DNA from: Sipunculus nudus
Taxonomy: Eukaryota > Annelida > Sipuncula > Golfingiida > Sipunculidae
Assembly (NCBI GenBank): GCA_026874595.1
Contig: CM049315.1
Location: forward strand, 34,614,164 to 34,678,163
Length of the DNA stretch: 64,000 nucleotides
Direction: 5' to 3'
The position numbers and the translations under genes were made by a program. The notes beneath the pieces are model-generated. The model was given only the letters and a program-made list of their open reading frames with translations. It was not told the DNA's origin and searched no databases. Below are positions 24,020 through 36,130 of the stretch, piece by piece. Numbering within the stretch: position 1 is the first letter of the stretch; every line of letters starts with the position of its first letter.

Positions 24020-24088
24020 CATGATAATGATAATAATAATAATAATAATGATATTAATAATAATAATGATAAAAATAATAATAATTAA
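24020..24088. repeat. (TAA)n/(TGA)n imperfect microsatellite
   Basis: Trinucleotide run of ATAATAATAATAATG type with scattered substitutions. A shorter TAA run is at 24431-24447, just left of the family J repeat. Confidence 0.95.
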
Positions 24089-24445
24089 GGCTTTAACAAA
24101 ATATTAGACAATTCAATACACATTGTAATAATACTTCATATTTAATAATACTGACATTTTCGAGGCTCTGATTCTAAGTAATTGCTCCTCTATGTTAAAG
24201 TTGCCCCTGCCTTGCCTACATGCTTCAGGATTAAATATTGTAAGGTGGTTAGCCAATCAGCTACAGTTTTCTACTATTAAATGTTGAAAATCATGAGTTT
24301 AATGACAGATTTTGTTTAATGGTCATATATATCTTCAATGTTTCAATACATGAGCATATAATGATATATCGATACAATATCTGACTTTACATATTGTGAT
24401 TTGGTGGTACTGGCAAATCGTTACAGCCCTAATAATAATAATAAT

Positions 24446-24720
24446 AACAAGGCCTAGAGGCCTAAAGTGATCCTGTGCAGTGGAATATACATGTATGTGA
24501 CATGAATATGTACAATTTAGGTACTTAACATTTTGTACAAGAGTCCAAGCACCAATTACAAAAATGTCACTGCTGAAATACTTGCGTGGGTGCACACAAC
24601 ACAAAATGATTGTAGGTGGTGCCACCAGTCTTATGAAAGCCTTCAAAGATGTATGGACATGCAAAATTTCAGGCAGATACTTTAAACCACTCTTGAGCTT
24701 TATACACAGATACATTAAAC
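24446..24720 (+). mobile_element. Family J repeat, copy 2
   Basis: It starts AACAAGGCCTAGAGGCC, as in the copy at 6461. Further in is GTAGGTGGTGCCACC (24614), followed by CTTCAAAGATGTATGGACAT and GCAAAATTTCAGGCAGA. This parallels the family A half-unit, where the palindrome is followed by AGCTATCCAGGATGTATA and AATTTCAGGTGAA. Families A and J therefore share a module. Confidence 0.65.
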
Positions 24721-24825
24721 AACTGAGCTCTTAACACAGCTCGTGACCTCCTGGAAATCTTCCACTCACACGCTGTGAGAAATGGAAGGATTTTTCAGGT
24801 TTTTGCAGCCAACCGAAGCTGGGTA

Positions 24826-24945
24826 AAACAAAACCTGATTTGATCAGCATGTAAAAAATTATGGGAGTGCCCATGCGGAGCACTTAAAACAAAATCTGAT
24901 TGGCTCAGTATGTAAACAAAGATGAGTGCACCCATGCAGAGCTTG
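24826..24945. repeat. Diverged tandem duplication, period 61 bp
   Basis: AAACCTGATTTGATCAGCAT at 24831 is echoed by AAATCTGATTGGCTCAGTAT at 24892. Each is followed by a GAGTGC and CCCATGCRGAGC segment. Confidence 0.85.
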
Positions 24946-24999
24946 TGCGGCACTGCAAGAGGTGAAATTTGCAAACTGTGGGGGATAATAGACCATTTC

Positions 25000-25150
25000 A
25001 GCATCTCGCGACTCGCAATGCATGCTAGTCAGGGTCAAAGGTCACCATTACCAAAACACGTTCCTTGACAAGACATGTGCAATGCAGAAATGGCGGAACG
25101 TCACGTTCCAACCCTTTCTATATATCTATTAATATTTTCAGTGGACGCCT
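25000..25150. promoter_or_regulatory. Candidate regulatory cluster: DR1 nuclear-receptor site, YY1-like site, 15-bp palindrome
   Basis: AGGGTCAAAGGTCA (25031-25044) is a direct repeat with one-base spacing, the consensus type bound by HNF4, RXR and COUP-TF receptors. AAATGGCGG (25088-25096) matches the YY1 core common near promoters. GGAACGTCACGTTCC (25095-25109) is a perfect inverted repeat. The local CpG content is above that of the flanks. No transcript start can be proven. Confidence 0.38.
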
Positions 25151-26076
25151 CCCATAGAAAATGGCACCCTTTATAAGTGTTACACATTGCTCCTAAGCAG
25201 GTTAGAGCTCTTCTGCTGGCCTTTTAAAACAAAATGTAACAAATACGGGCACTTGTGCAGTCGCTCACTCCATGTGGCTCACAAAATCACACTGGTGAAA
25301 TATTCAAGTGGACACGTTACGGTGCTTTACATTTAACTTATTAATATGTAGAAATGTCTTTGTCAACACTTTTATACGAAGGTTAGTAATCATGAGTATT
25401 TAGATTAGATAAACTTTTTTTGTTTTTTTTTTTCTCGAAATGCATCTTTATAACCATCTCAAATTTCATTGTCCTGATTCCTGTTTTAATAACAGTTTAT
25501 TATAATAATGTTATGTTGAAGGCCAGTGTTTCAAGACATAATTCCCTTTAGTCTAGATAATGCTTCAATATTTTTATATTTCCTAATAATAATCCACACT
25601 AATCACTGAGGAAATAATGAATACTGATAACTCTCTGACCCTGTCATGGACAAAACGGAATCGTCCGAAATTTTTCACGTAAATGTTTACAGTTCAGCAT
25701 GCAAAACTGCGGGACAAGATTATAATTATTTCAAAATTTACAAAAATGTCTTTAACTCTTGGGTAATGGGATGGTAAATATAATTTATAATATAGCTTTT
25801 GGGGAGCATATCAAGACATTAAAAAATATATTATAATGCAAAACTTGTAAACATAACTGTTTACCCTGTTATTTGTCACTGTTAATGCGTAATAATTATT
25901 AGCCTTCTGTTGAAGATGTTTATGGCTTTCATGATCTGGGATGAATATTTAAGTGTCAAAGAACTTGAGAAAATATGATTCTTAGGGAGTTTTAGTATGG
26001 TAGCTTTTCATGGATTTGCATATGTCATCTCTTAACATGTGCAGAAATATAATACTTATATATAAATTATGCTACT

Positions 26077-26080
<4 letters not shown>
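25151..26080. other. AT-rich non-coding stretch
   Basis: Nothing recognised. Confidence 0.5.
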
Positions 26081-26134
<54 letters not shown>

Positions 26135-26153
26135 ATATTATATATATATATAT
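26081..26153. repeat. (TA)n microsatellite
   Basis: A TA run of over 70 bases with two TAT-TAT phase shifts. Confidence 0.97.
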
Positions 26154-27962
26154 TACTGGACATCACAAATAAAGCAGACCATTTTCAGTAAATAAACATT
26201 TTACTTAAACATGACATGTCAGTTGAACGATTTAAACATGACTAAAACGCAGTGGGAAAAAAGCAAATATATATACTATATGGAAGTCCTTTTTTAGCAT
26301 ACACTTTTTTCAGCTTACATTTTCCTTTTTTATAGTTTTTATGGAGTTTTAACACTTATAAATTCTTGAGAATCCGCAGAATACAAAGTGTATAATACGT
26401 ATGCTAAAAATAATATACTTTTACTATAAAATTATTAAATTTTACTTCATACAAGTGCTTTGGACCAGCTGCTGTTAGACAAGGGCACAATACCCACCGA
26501 TAAACTGAATATCAAAGGGCAGACCATATATGCATGTGTGTACCTTTCATGTACCAAATACCTTTCATCAATCAATAAACAATTCATGCTTAATTGGTGT
26601 TTTATGCATGGAGATTTTGGGAGTATGTTGCCTCCCCTACATTTTTTTGGAAAAATGTAATATATTAGGTCTGTATGAAGCATATAAGGGCAGTTTCCTT
26701 GGAACATATAAAATATTGACTGCATAAATCACAAAAATACCATTTATATATATATATATAAAATATATAGCAATATAAAAAATATAGCCATCTATTTCAG
26801 TAAGTTTATATAGACATAAACATTGAAGTTTATCATATCTTTCAGATTTAACATTCATTAAAATAATTCTATCATGAACAAAAGTGTGTGTGTGGGGGGG
26901 GGGGCACTTGCTGCCACTTCTCTTTACAAAGGTATGTGTCAAGCACTGGTTCTACATTATTAAAGAGCTGAAATATTATATCATAATAGACATGGGTTTA
27001 AAAGGTGTAATATATTTCTCTCAAGTGTTACTTAATCATTTGTACTTCTACTGATCCACTACCTACAGAAATTTGACAGATTAGAAAAAACGTCAAGAGT
27101 ATCCCATTTAAATCTAATTAATTCGAATCAATGGCATAGACCAGAAAAAAATATAGCTTTTTATATATTGTTATTTTGATGCATGGCACATAATTGTTAT
27201 TTAGAGGATGTTGCAATGAAGCTTTTTTCTCACCTCCCCCCATTCCCCATTGGTATCAAATGGCTCACTCCTTACCAGAAACTTGCATCAGGCATAACTA
27301 AATAAGACTTGCCTGACCCCCCCCCCCCCCCCCCTCCACCGTAGTATTCCCATTTGCTTTTGAAGGCCTATGAGACAAACTGTTTAAAGCTAATGGTAAA
27401 TATGAAATATATTTTTAATTTTCTTAGGGTCAATTTTTCATCAAATATCTTGCATAATCAGACAGACAATCACTGTGGAATCCTGTTTCTGGCTTTTCAT
27501 CAACTGTACGTCTTTTTTGTAATATTTAATGTTTTTAGGTGAGATACTTTTAATGTTGCGAGTGACAGATATTTGTTTTTGTTAAATCCCAACTATTACC
27601 ATTTAACTTAGTTGTTATTGCTGAGTGTGAAAGTTTTATTAATCATAAGGAGGAGCTAAATGGCAGTGTCCACACATTTAAGAAACAAAATAAAACATTA
27701 AAAGATGGGTAATACATATTGATATATATATATATATATATTGCTATAAAACTCTAATCTACTGCACTTTTTATAATATTAATAATATAGTTCTATATTA
27801 ATTATATAATTATATATCATAATATAGTTTATAGTAATATGTTTATTTTGAACTAATAAAAATTATGAATGAACAAGCTGTTAAAGTTGTCATTAATTCA
27901 CACATTTGTAACAATGTACCGCTATCAGTAAATTTTCTCCAGTCATTCATGTTATGATTTAA

Positions 27963-27993
<31 letters not shown>

Positions 27994-28019
27994 TAGTCTA
28001 TACCATTTTAAACAAAACT
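26154..28019. other. AT-rich stretch with several simple repeats
   Basis: It holds TA runs at 26744-26761, 27722-27741 and 27963-27995, a poly-G run at 26894-26904 (11 G, after GTGTGTGTGT) and a poly-C run at 27317-27334 (18 C). Overlapping frames on both strands near 26450-26940 are composition-driven. No gene recognised. Confidence 0.7.
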
Positions 28020-28420
28020 TGTTTATGAACTCGCCGATCTGCTGGCAACTTGCACCGACATGCGCGTGACACGGCCTTGGTGCCTTCGTTCACTAATCAG
28101 AACTCGCACAACGCACGTGTTGTTTCCTGTGTTTTTTCACAGACTAGCTGGCTCTGTTTTCACAAACCATGTGTACCATTGATACAATGTTTCACGACAA
28201 TGTTGGGACCAGGCATGTTAAACCCCGAGAAACAAGTAACACAGTGTATCTGCTGCGTCTGACAAACGAAGCGGCAGAAGTTGTCAGGACCGCATGTAGT
28301 TTGTTTTGGTAATGGTGACCTTACACCTTGGGCTCAAGGTCGGTCATCGCACATGCGCGCCTGTAATGCTGAAATGGTCTCTTAACTGACCTTAGGCCAC
28401 ACCAGCAAGCAAGTATAGAG
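28020..28420. promoter_or_regulatory. CpG-rich segment; candidate promoter or enhancer
   Basis: This is the most CpG-dense 400 bp in the window, in sharp contrast to the AT-rich flanks. It contains a CACGTG E-box (28114-28119) and CGCACATGCGCG (28348-28359), one base from the NRF1 consensus. It also holds a related CGACATGCGCG (28056) and CTCAAGGTCGG (28333), close to an ERR/SF1 half-site. A 70-codon plus frame (28050-28262) is probably incidental. No first exon or splice donor can be assigned with confidence. Confidence 0.38.
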
Positions 28421-29400
28421 ACTGTCATGAAAGGGTATGATTGCATCCTGTGTATTCCAACAGGGGGTGGTTAAATAAAACGCAGGAGGGAATTCCACAG
28501 AGACAACACAGCCTGGTGGCCAAACCTGACAGAAAACAACTTCATGCAGCAGTTACAGTGGATTGAATAGTCGAACATAGCATTATGGATGCTTATTGAA
28601 GGAAGCTTCTGGTATGGGCAGGAAATGACTGATTGATTATTATGGTCCACAGGCAGAATATAACAAATTTGAAACTGACATTTTCTAATTACCATCTTTC
28701 CTTGTCCCTGGAAAAGTGATCTGGTTTATATCATCCAGCAAGTAATGCCATGACTATGATTCATTAGTGATTTCTGAAAAAATTATATGCAGGATAGCTG
28801 GTTGACAACCTTAGGAAGACATGGACAAGATAAAGGACAGACTAACCGAGCTCAAAACTGTCATTATTCCTAACACGGTCAGCACTCCAATATACAAGCA
28901 GCACAACATACAATTGCAAGTAGTGTCAATTTTCAGGACACTGGCAGAATATATAACATGGGTGTTCAGTTTTTTTTTATGTCGGTTAATGAATACAAAG
29001 AACTCAATTTGTTGTGCCTGCAGCTTATTAAAAATTTGGATATATAGATTTTCTTACACAGCAATCCATTAACATTACTGTGAGCAATTGATAACTCAGA
29101 ACTGATAGTTACATACTTCACATCAGGAGTTTGTGGTAGTCATTAACAGGTGGACCCTGCATGATATCATACCTGCCTGCATTCATGTGTGTTTGTCAAA
29201 AGAATGTTGGCACAATTTTATCAAAAATGTGTTGCCAAAACTGGAAAATTACTCAATCTACATCCCAAAAAAGATAACTGTTATGGGAATGGTACATTAT
29301 CAAATTCTGCTTGGATATAGACCATCCATAGAACTGAAAACCTTACAGCACTGACAAGTTACATTCAGGGTATTTTGCCTTATACATTTCTAAAAAAAAA
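28421..29400. other. Single-copy non-coding stretch
   Basis: Short frames on both strands, none recognised. Confidence 0.5.
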
Positions 29401-29720
29401 ACACACAGCCTTAATTACCCGGGACTAAACAGCACAGGTGGGACTAGATACAGGACATGGTTCATGAAAGGAATCATCAGTGTTTCATGATCGAGTCACA
29501 GCTGGTAAACTGCAACCTCCTGATAGAACTATCAACAGGTATTGAAGTTACAGCTGCGATTATGTTGATTCTGGAACAGCTGAGGGGAATCTTCAGTTGA
29601 AAACTGGGCATGAGTTTCTCTGAAGAAGCAGAGAGAAAAAATAGGGAAAGATGTGGAGGAGCCACGGAGGGCCCAGTATATCAGACACTGCAGCTAGACT
29701 GAATTAAATGTAAATAGCTC
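29400..29720. promoter_or_regulatory. Candidate conserved non-coding segment
   Basis: Balanced single-copy sequence starting with CAGCCTTAATTACCC (29406-29420), a 15-mer also present at 10353-10367 in another candidate element. One shared 15-mer could be chance in 64 kb. No sustained frame. Confidence 0.25.
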
Positions 29721-29849
29721 TGATGGCAACCATATCCACAGATAAGTATCATATAAATTTATAAACTATAACAATTAAAAACAAGGTATATTTTCAGTAT
29801 ATTGTTAAACGTGCATAAATATTATAATAGTAATGTGAATTAACTCATG

Positions 29850-30010
29850 CTTTTGGTTTGTTTTGGCTGAATTCAAAAGTTTCTCAACAAAATCATCCAA
29901 GCACATGGACTTACTAACTCAAATTCACCTGTTTAATAGGCTGTTATGGCTCTTTGTATGGCTAAACAGATTCCATGTGTGTAAATCTGTGTACCATAAT
30001 ACTGAGGGTG
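29850..30010 (+). repeat. Family I dispersed repeat, copy 1
   Basis: TTTTGGCTGAATTCAAAAGT, then TTTCTCAACAAAATC, CCAAGCACA, GTTATGGCTCT and TTCCATGTGTGTA. The same order of phrases appears at 46436-46590 (TTTTGGCTTATACAAAAGTT, TTTCTCAGCAAACTC, CCAGCACA, TTATGGTTCT, TCCATATGTGTA). Family unknown. Confidence 0.6.
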
Positions 30011-30120
30011 AGAGGACTGATCATGCCCATGAGAGAGAATTCCCAAAAAAGGAGAAATACCACAGTATATACAGCCACCACAGTATAGTTACCTGGTGCA
30101 AGTTTATTTCCACTTGTGTA

Positions 30121-30925
30121 CACAACGCCAAAAAATGTTTGTGATAAGATAAAATTTCTTGACAAGAAAAATTGTCTTCTAACAAGAAATCTTCAAGATA
30201 ATTTTTTTTCTAAATTTTCTAAAGACAAGGTATATTAACATGCCGGAAGACAAATTTTCTTGACCAGTGTAAGACAACAAATTCTTACTGACTTCTGGGA
30301 AAAATATTTTTGGTCATCAATTTTTTTTTCTCATAGAAATTTATTTTGTTATATGCAAGCATATGCACTATGTAGATGCTTGAAATTATTTCTTGCCATA
30401 AGACATCTTTTAATAATAGCAAGACAAATTATCTTATCAGAAGAAAGAAAACTTGTTAGGCCAAAAAAAATTAAATGTATGGTTCTCAGGCACCGCCCGC
30501 ATCAATTTCAAACCCCCGCATCAAAAATTTTTATTTTGATTTTCAATAAAAACTTTCCAATTTAGAGCTGCTGCCGCTCCGACATTTCTTTCAAGAAGAT
30601 AAAACCATACAATTTCCCTTGTTTTGTAGTGCTTTTACTTATTTAGCTAAGTAAAACTGTTATTTTCATGCTTTTCTTTTATCATTTGACAATTTTATCG
30701 AAACATACCAAAAAATTTAAAATAAAAAAAGCGCCCGCCCGCATTTATTTCTTAAAAAAAGTGCCTGAGAACCATACCTTTTTTTTATTTTGGCCTTATA
30801 GGAAAAATTTTCTTTTCCATAACAAGAAAATTTTTCTTGCCCAAATCCCAAGAAAATTTTTCTTACCACAAGATATTTTTTCTTATATAAAGAAATTATA
30901 GGGAGTGGGGCAAAAAAAATTATAT
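30121..30925 (+). mobile_element. Family G AT-rich repeat, copy 1 (interrupted by a MITE)
   Basis: It contains TTTCTTGACAAGAAA near 30156, a perfect 15-bp palindrome, and phrases GACCAGTG, AATTCTTACTGA and ATCTTATCAGAAGAAAG. After a 337-bp insertion it resumes with TTATAGGAAAAATTTTC and ends AAGAAATTATAGGGAGTGGG. The uninterrupted relative is 53125-53540. No coding sequence. Open frames in it are AT-driven (Lys/Phe/Leu rich). Confidence 0.8.
30459..30795. mobile_element. Harbinger-like MITE (family H), copy 1
   Basis: The left end GGCCAAAAAAAATTAAATG leads to TATGGTTCTCAGGCACC. The right end GTGCCTGAGAACCATACC leads to a T-rich run and TTTTGGCC. These are terminal inverted repeats of about 35 bp. 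Flanks are TTA on both sides (30456-30458 and 30796-30798). The second family G copy shows the uninserted CTTGTTATAAG (53431-53441). A 3-bp TTA target duplication with GGC-starting inverted repeats fits PIF/Harbinger non-autonomous elements. It encodes nothing. Confidence 0.85.
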
Positions 30926-32687
30926 TCTATTTTGTTGATGCCGGAGTGAGCAAACTGTTTTAAAACAAAATATTCACAAATGTAATTTAAAAGACAAACC
31001 AATGTACCATAGTTACCATTCTTCATGTGTATTTAACATATTACCGGTACCTGATATATGATAGGTCCCTTTAATGTATTTCTTAAAGGCGCAGAAATAA
31101 AGCTGGGCCAGTATATAGCTCCATGGTTATGGCAACGCCCATGTAGTGGAAGCTAGGTCACGGTTAAAGACTGTCCAGGGTCTGACCCTCAAAGAAGAAA
31201 ATGTGAAATCTCAATAGATCCTCATTGCATAGATTTACTCTATGGTCATATGATTTATGGATTATTCATAGACCTGAAAGAATAACAACATATCAGTCTT
31301 GGCTTATGGTTCCTTCATGTCCATTCAACAGACAGTGCCACCCATCTTTAATAAAAACAAAAAAAAGATACAAAGAGACTGTAAAAATATTATGAAAAAA
31401 TATAAATGCCGATGAAAAAAAATCCCATCAGATGTGGGGACTCAAATTTGATCTGCCCCATAAAGATAATGCCAGGGAATGTTAACTTATACAATAGGAA
31501 TTTTTTTCAGTGAAAATATGTCTCAAAAGAACTGTATGCTGATTGACTTCCTGCCAACTTTCACAAAACAGGGCATATGCCTTTGACCTCATTGTTCTCA
31601 ATGACATTATGTCACATAATCAAGCTTCATAAATGGGCATATGATCAAACATGATATAGCTCGTAGTGGTCAAAGATATGCTATAAAACCCCACTTATCC
31701 CCTTGTACATTTAAGCTCTGATTAAATACACCTAAATTTAATCACTTTTTCACAAAAGTGACCCATATGTCAAATATTTTAATCAAATCAGTGAAACCAT
31801 TCTTCAGATACACGCAGAATCAACTCAAAACAATAGCCCTCAATCACTTTATGCAGGGTTAATAAACCAGCTAGCTTCAAATGCCTTCAAAATTATATTG
31901 CTAAATACAGGTGCTAGAAAGAATGACCTCAACCTGTAGAGAGCTATCAAACACCACCATCTGTGAGTCATGGAGAACGCCTTGCATTAGTTATTATAGC
32001 TGTTTATACAATCCATGTAAAACAATTCTTTTGGCTGCACAAATATTGATATTCCACCAATAATCAATCATTGAACCTAAACTTATACCCAATATTAACA
32101 TTTTCTGATAGTCTGACTTTGGAGGGACAAAGGCAGAGGGAGGGGCATTGCATGTTTAAAGGTGAAAACTTTTCAAGTAAACTTTGATGGAAGTTTATCT
32201 ATTGAAAGATTTACCAAAATTCTTTCTATCACTGATGTCAATAAAATCTAATTTATAACATTACAAACATAAACAATAGTATTATCTCTTAAATTTTTAC
32301 ACCTAAATAAAACGTACACTGTTTTTGAAGATTTCTTACTTGCCAGCTGAAGGTCCACATACATGTTTGAAGTTTGGATCTTGAGCTTTAAAAGGCTAAC
32401 ACTGTCAGAGTGGTACATATTTCAAAAGGTGGCTGAAGGCAACAGCAACAGAATTACAGACAGCTGTTCTGTAAAGGTTGTCTTCCAATGTAATTAAGTC
32501 TTCACAACAGAACTTTCTGCGCTAACTCTGGCAAGGAGGTGATGTCTTCACTTGTGTTTACTTGTTTATTTTTTGTAACTTGTCCATGAATACAAACATT
32601 TGAAAGAATATCCTGGATAGGTACAAGTCATTAAAAATGCTACACCCAATACAATTATGGTCATCTTACCAACAGTGATCAAAGACA
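30926..32687. other. Single-copy non-coding stretch
   Basis: No gene or repeat recognised. Confidence 0.5.
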
Positions 32688-34400
32688 ACTAGAATACGTG
32701 TAGTCGACAAGCGACTACTTGTATCCGCCTAAATCAGAGTGGAACGGGTGAAGTGTTGCATATCAGCATGGATGTCTGCAGCCAAATTGTGTATGTAGGT
32801 TGCGCTACCTACCAAAAAATCCAGAAAGCCGTCCAAGTTGTATACATATGCAAAATTTAAGGCAGATAAGTCAAACCACTATATTGTATATGAGTGATTT
32901 TTGCCCTTGGCAGACAAACAGATGGACGCTGTGCAAAAAAGGGTTGCAGGTGGCGCCACCAGTTTAGCGTATGATAAAGAGCTTTGTGAGAACTATACAC
33001 ATGCAAAATTTTGGCCCAATTGGTCAAACGGTTCCCTAGATATGAGCTTGGATGTCTGCAGCATAAACTTGATTGTAGGTGGCGCCACCTGTCATAAAAT
33101 CAGAAAAGCTATCCAGGATGTATAAGCATGCAGAATTTCAGGTGAATTAGTCAAACCACTGCAGAGATATGAGTGATTTTAACCCAAGGCAGACGAACAG
33201 CTGGACACTGTGCAAACATGGTTGCAGGTGGCGCCACCATTTTTGTGTATGTTATAAAGCTCTCCAAGGGCTACATTTGTGCAAAAAAATTTTCCTGATC
33301 AATCAAACGGTTCCTGAGATATGAGCTTGGATGTCTGCAGCGTAAACATGAATGTAGGTGGCGCCACCTGTCATAAAATCAGAAAAGCTATCCAGGATGT
33401 ATACGCATGCCAAATTTCAGGTGAATTAGTCAAGTCACTGCAGAGATATGAGTGATTTTAACCCAAGGCAGACAAACAGATGGACACTGTACAAACATGG
33501 TTGCAGGTAGCGGCACCATTTTTGGTGTATGTTATAAAGCTCTCCAAGGGCTACATTTGTGCAAAAGAATTTTCCTGATCGGTCAAACGGTTCCCGAGAT
33601 ATGAGCTTGGATGTCTGCAGCGTAAACGTGAATGTAGGTGGCGCCACCTGTCATAAAATCAGATAAGCTATCCAGGATGTATACGAATGCCAAATTTCAG
33701 GTGAATTAGTCAAGTCACTGCAGAGATATGAGTGATTTTAACCCAAGGCAGACGAACAGATGGACACTGTGCAAACATGGTTGCAGGTGGCGCCACCATT
33801 TTTGGTGTATGTTATAAAGCTCTCCAAGGGCTACATTTGTGCAAAAGAATTTTCCTGATCGGTCAAATGGTTCCCGAGATATGAGCTTGGATGTCTGCAG
33901 CGTCAACGTGAATGTAGGTGGCGCCACCTGTCATAAAATCAGAAAAGCTATCCAGGATGTTTGCGCATGCCGAATTTCAGGTGAATTAGTCAAGTCACTG
34001 CAGAGATATGAGTGATTTTAACCCAAGGCAGACGAACAGATGGACACTGTGCAAACATGGTTGCAGGTGGCGCCACCATATTTGGTGTATGTTATAAAGC
34101 TCTCCGAGGGCTACATTTGTGCAAAAAAATTTTCCTGATCGGTCAAATGGTTCCCGAGATATGTGGGTTTATGTGTGGAAACAGACGCACAAACGGACGC
34201 AGAGCGCAGAGGAAAGGTCAGAGGTCAAAACAAAATCGGGGCGCAGCAGTTCACATGTGACCCGAACATAATCCCGGGTTTCGGAAAATTCCGCCCAGCG
34301 GTTACGGAGGAGTTCTCCGGAAACCTACGCGGCGGCGGCGGCGGCGGCGGCGACCAGCTGAAAACATAGTATCCGCAAAACTCTGTTTTGGCGGATACAA
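32688..34400 (+). mobile_element. Family A element, full copy II
   Basis: The left end ACTAGAATACGTGTAGTCG has a 7-bp hairpin GTAGTCG/CGACTAC (32700-32718), followed by TGTATCCGCC. The core has ten palindrome positions (32797 to 34069) spaced alternately ~149 and ~130 bp, giving ~280-bp dimers. Eight are perfect GGTGGCGCCACC. Then come a GGTCAGAGGTCAAAACA-type segment, a (GGC)n run (34330-34353) and a terminal hairpin TATCCGC/GCGGATA (34370-34397). The left TGTATCCGCC is the inverse of the right GGCGGATACA. It carries no protein and is about 96% similar by eye to copy III in the core. Confidence 0.93.
34330..34353 (+). repeat. (GGC)n microsatellite within family A copy II
   Basis: About seven GGC triplets, at the position equivalent to the longer run in copy III (59486-59516). 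Confidence 0.95.
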
Positions 34401-35449
34401 TTAGAGTTATTTTCCATTTGGGGCAGTGTACAGCACAGGTACTTATTGGTACTTACAAAGCTGTTATTTAAATCCCAGGAGAGACTGAAAATCTGGGAAA
34501 ATCAAATAAACATATCAGTGTTTCTGCCCTATAAATGATTAATTACAAAACTTCATAAATGGATATAATAGCCTTAAAAGGATATAACCTTAAAAAAGAC
34601 TTTTAAATTAGTTTTGTACAGTCAATACTGCATAAGCTGATAATGCAATGCATCATTTGCTTGAGGTTCACTCGCCAAGGGGTCCACTATTTCATGCTGA
34701 TGGTATATATTCCTATATCCAACTTGCAACATCCAGGGTTCAGTCCACAGTGAACAAACATTTGGTGACCACAGAAAAAGCTTTTGAAATGCTTGCATTC
34801 AGTAAATCATTCAGCAGCTGATAAGGGCTGGGAAATATGTCACAATGACACTTTGAAGACAATGCTAAGGTGTGAATCTTTCAGCAGACACAGTTTGATG
34901 TGAAGGGAATGATGGAACGTCAAAGAATTTGGTGGGAAAACAAGACGGCAAAGATGGCAATCAAACTGTAGTGGATGTATAAAACATAAACTGGATAAGC
35001 ATGATGTGCCTTAATATAATAGAATAATGCAGGGACTAGGATGGACTTCACATGTATATAAACACTAAAAGCACAGTTATATTTTTAATGTCATTTTATT
35101 AGCATCAATTACAATCATTTTTATGTGATTTGAGATTTCAATACATAAGTGACTGAAAATATGAACACCAGTTTCCTGTAAAACAAATCTGGGTTGTGAC
35201 TTTGTTCAACCAATTAAGATTTAGATGCTTGTACAAAGGCATCATAAAAACTATCTGTTTATATCCTTTCTTTTGAAATCTTACTGATAAATAAGCTATA
35301 TCAGCTAGATACAACTTCATATTTATAAGATAATTATCATACACAATACTTTTTTAATCTAAATATGTGAAATATGTTTGTGGTCAAATGCCTGACTGAA
35401 AAACAAGTAGCTTTCACTGACATTTTCTTTAATTTTGTATATAATATTT
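34401..35449. other. Single-copy non-coding stretch
   Basis: AT-rich. Nothing recognised. Confidence 0.5.
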
Positions 35450-36130
35450 TTCAAGGTCCTTAATTATATTGATTACCTGGCCATCTGCAATTAATAGAAG
35501 ATGGTGAGGGAGTATGGGTAACTGTGACGGCTCAGTAAGCGTAAAGTCAGCTAAGCTAATAAAGCTTCCCGTTGGGACCAGTTAAGCGGTAACAGAGGAC
35601 CTTGTGAAGCCAACAAGCCCACTGTTAAAAATACGGACAGCTAAACCTCCCCTTCATGATTGGCTGTGAAATTAGACTCAGCTCAGGAGAAGCAACTCTG
35701 ATTGATTATACGACCATGGCAACCAAGCCTGGTGATTAAGCTTTTTTTTTTTTCTCTCACTGGGGGAGAACTCTGCGACCCACCAAGAGCACTGGCCTTC
35801 CCAACTTTCCATTTTTTCATAAATCCCATGTATGCCCCACAAGATTTGCATCACTTCTCTCAAGATGGCCTTAACGGATCAGAGTACTTTCACGTTGAGA
35901 ATGTGCGACACAGCGTTATTGCTGAACACTCAGGGAAGTGTCATTACCATACAGTTCCCACCAAGCACTTAAAAACTGCTTGGTAATTATTGCTTTCTGA
36001 ATAGCTCTTGAGTGGTATGAAACTGGCTTATCTGCCTGATAGGAAGAGCTTGATGGCCGGGCAATTTGTTGAGCTGAGTGGCACCGAAGAAGTTCAAATC
36101 TTTTGGAAAGTGAAGAATTGCTTTTGAAAA
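35450..36130. promoter_or_regulatory. Candidate conserved non-coding element pair
   Basis: Two balanced single-copy stretches (35450-35740 and 35860-36110) contain homeodomain-like sites: CTGCAATTAATAG (35485), CTGATTGATTATACG (35697) and CTTGGTAATTATTGC (35979). Short overlapping frames on both strands have no recognisable domain. The role is inferred from composition and motif content. Confidence 0.32.

Noticed and set aside
24335-24715. 126-codon minus-strand open frame, the longest in the window
   Set aside because: It lies across a TAA microsatellite and the family J repeat, has no recognisable domain, and its openness follows from the repeat.
28050-28262. 70-codon frame in the CpG-rich segment
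   Set aside because: Short, no domain, and CpG-rich DNA is naturally poor in stop codons.
10353-29420. Shared 15-mer CAGCCTTAATTACCC at 10353 and 29406
   Set aside because: One exact 15-mer match is expected by chance in a 64-kb AT-rich window, and the flanks do not align.
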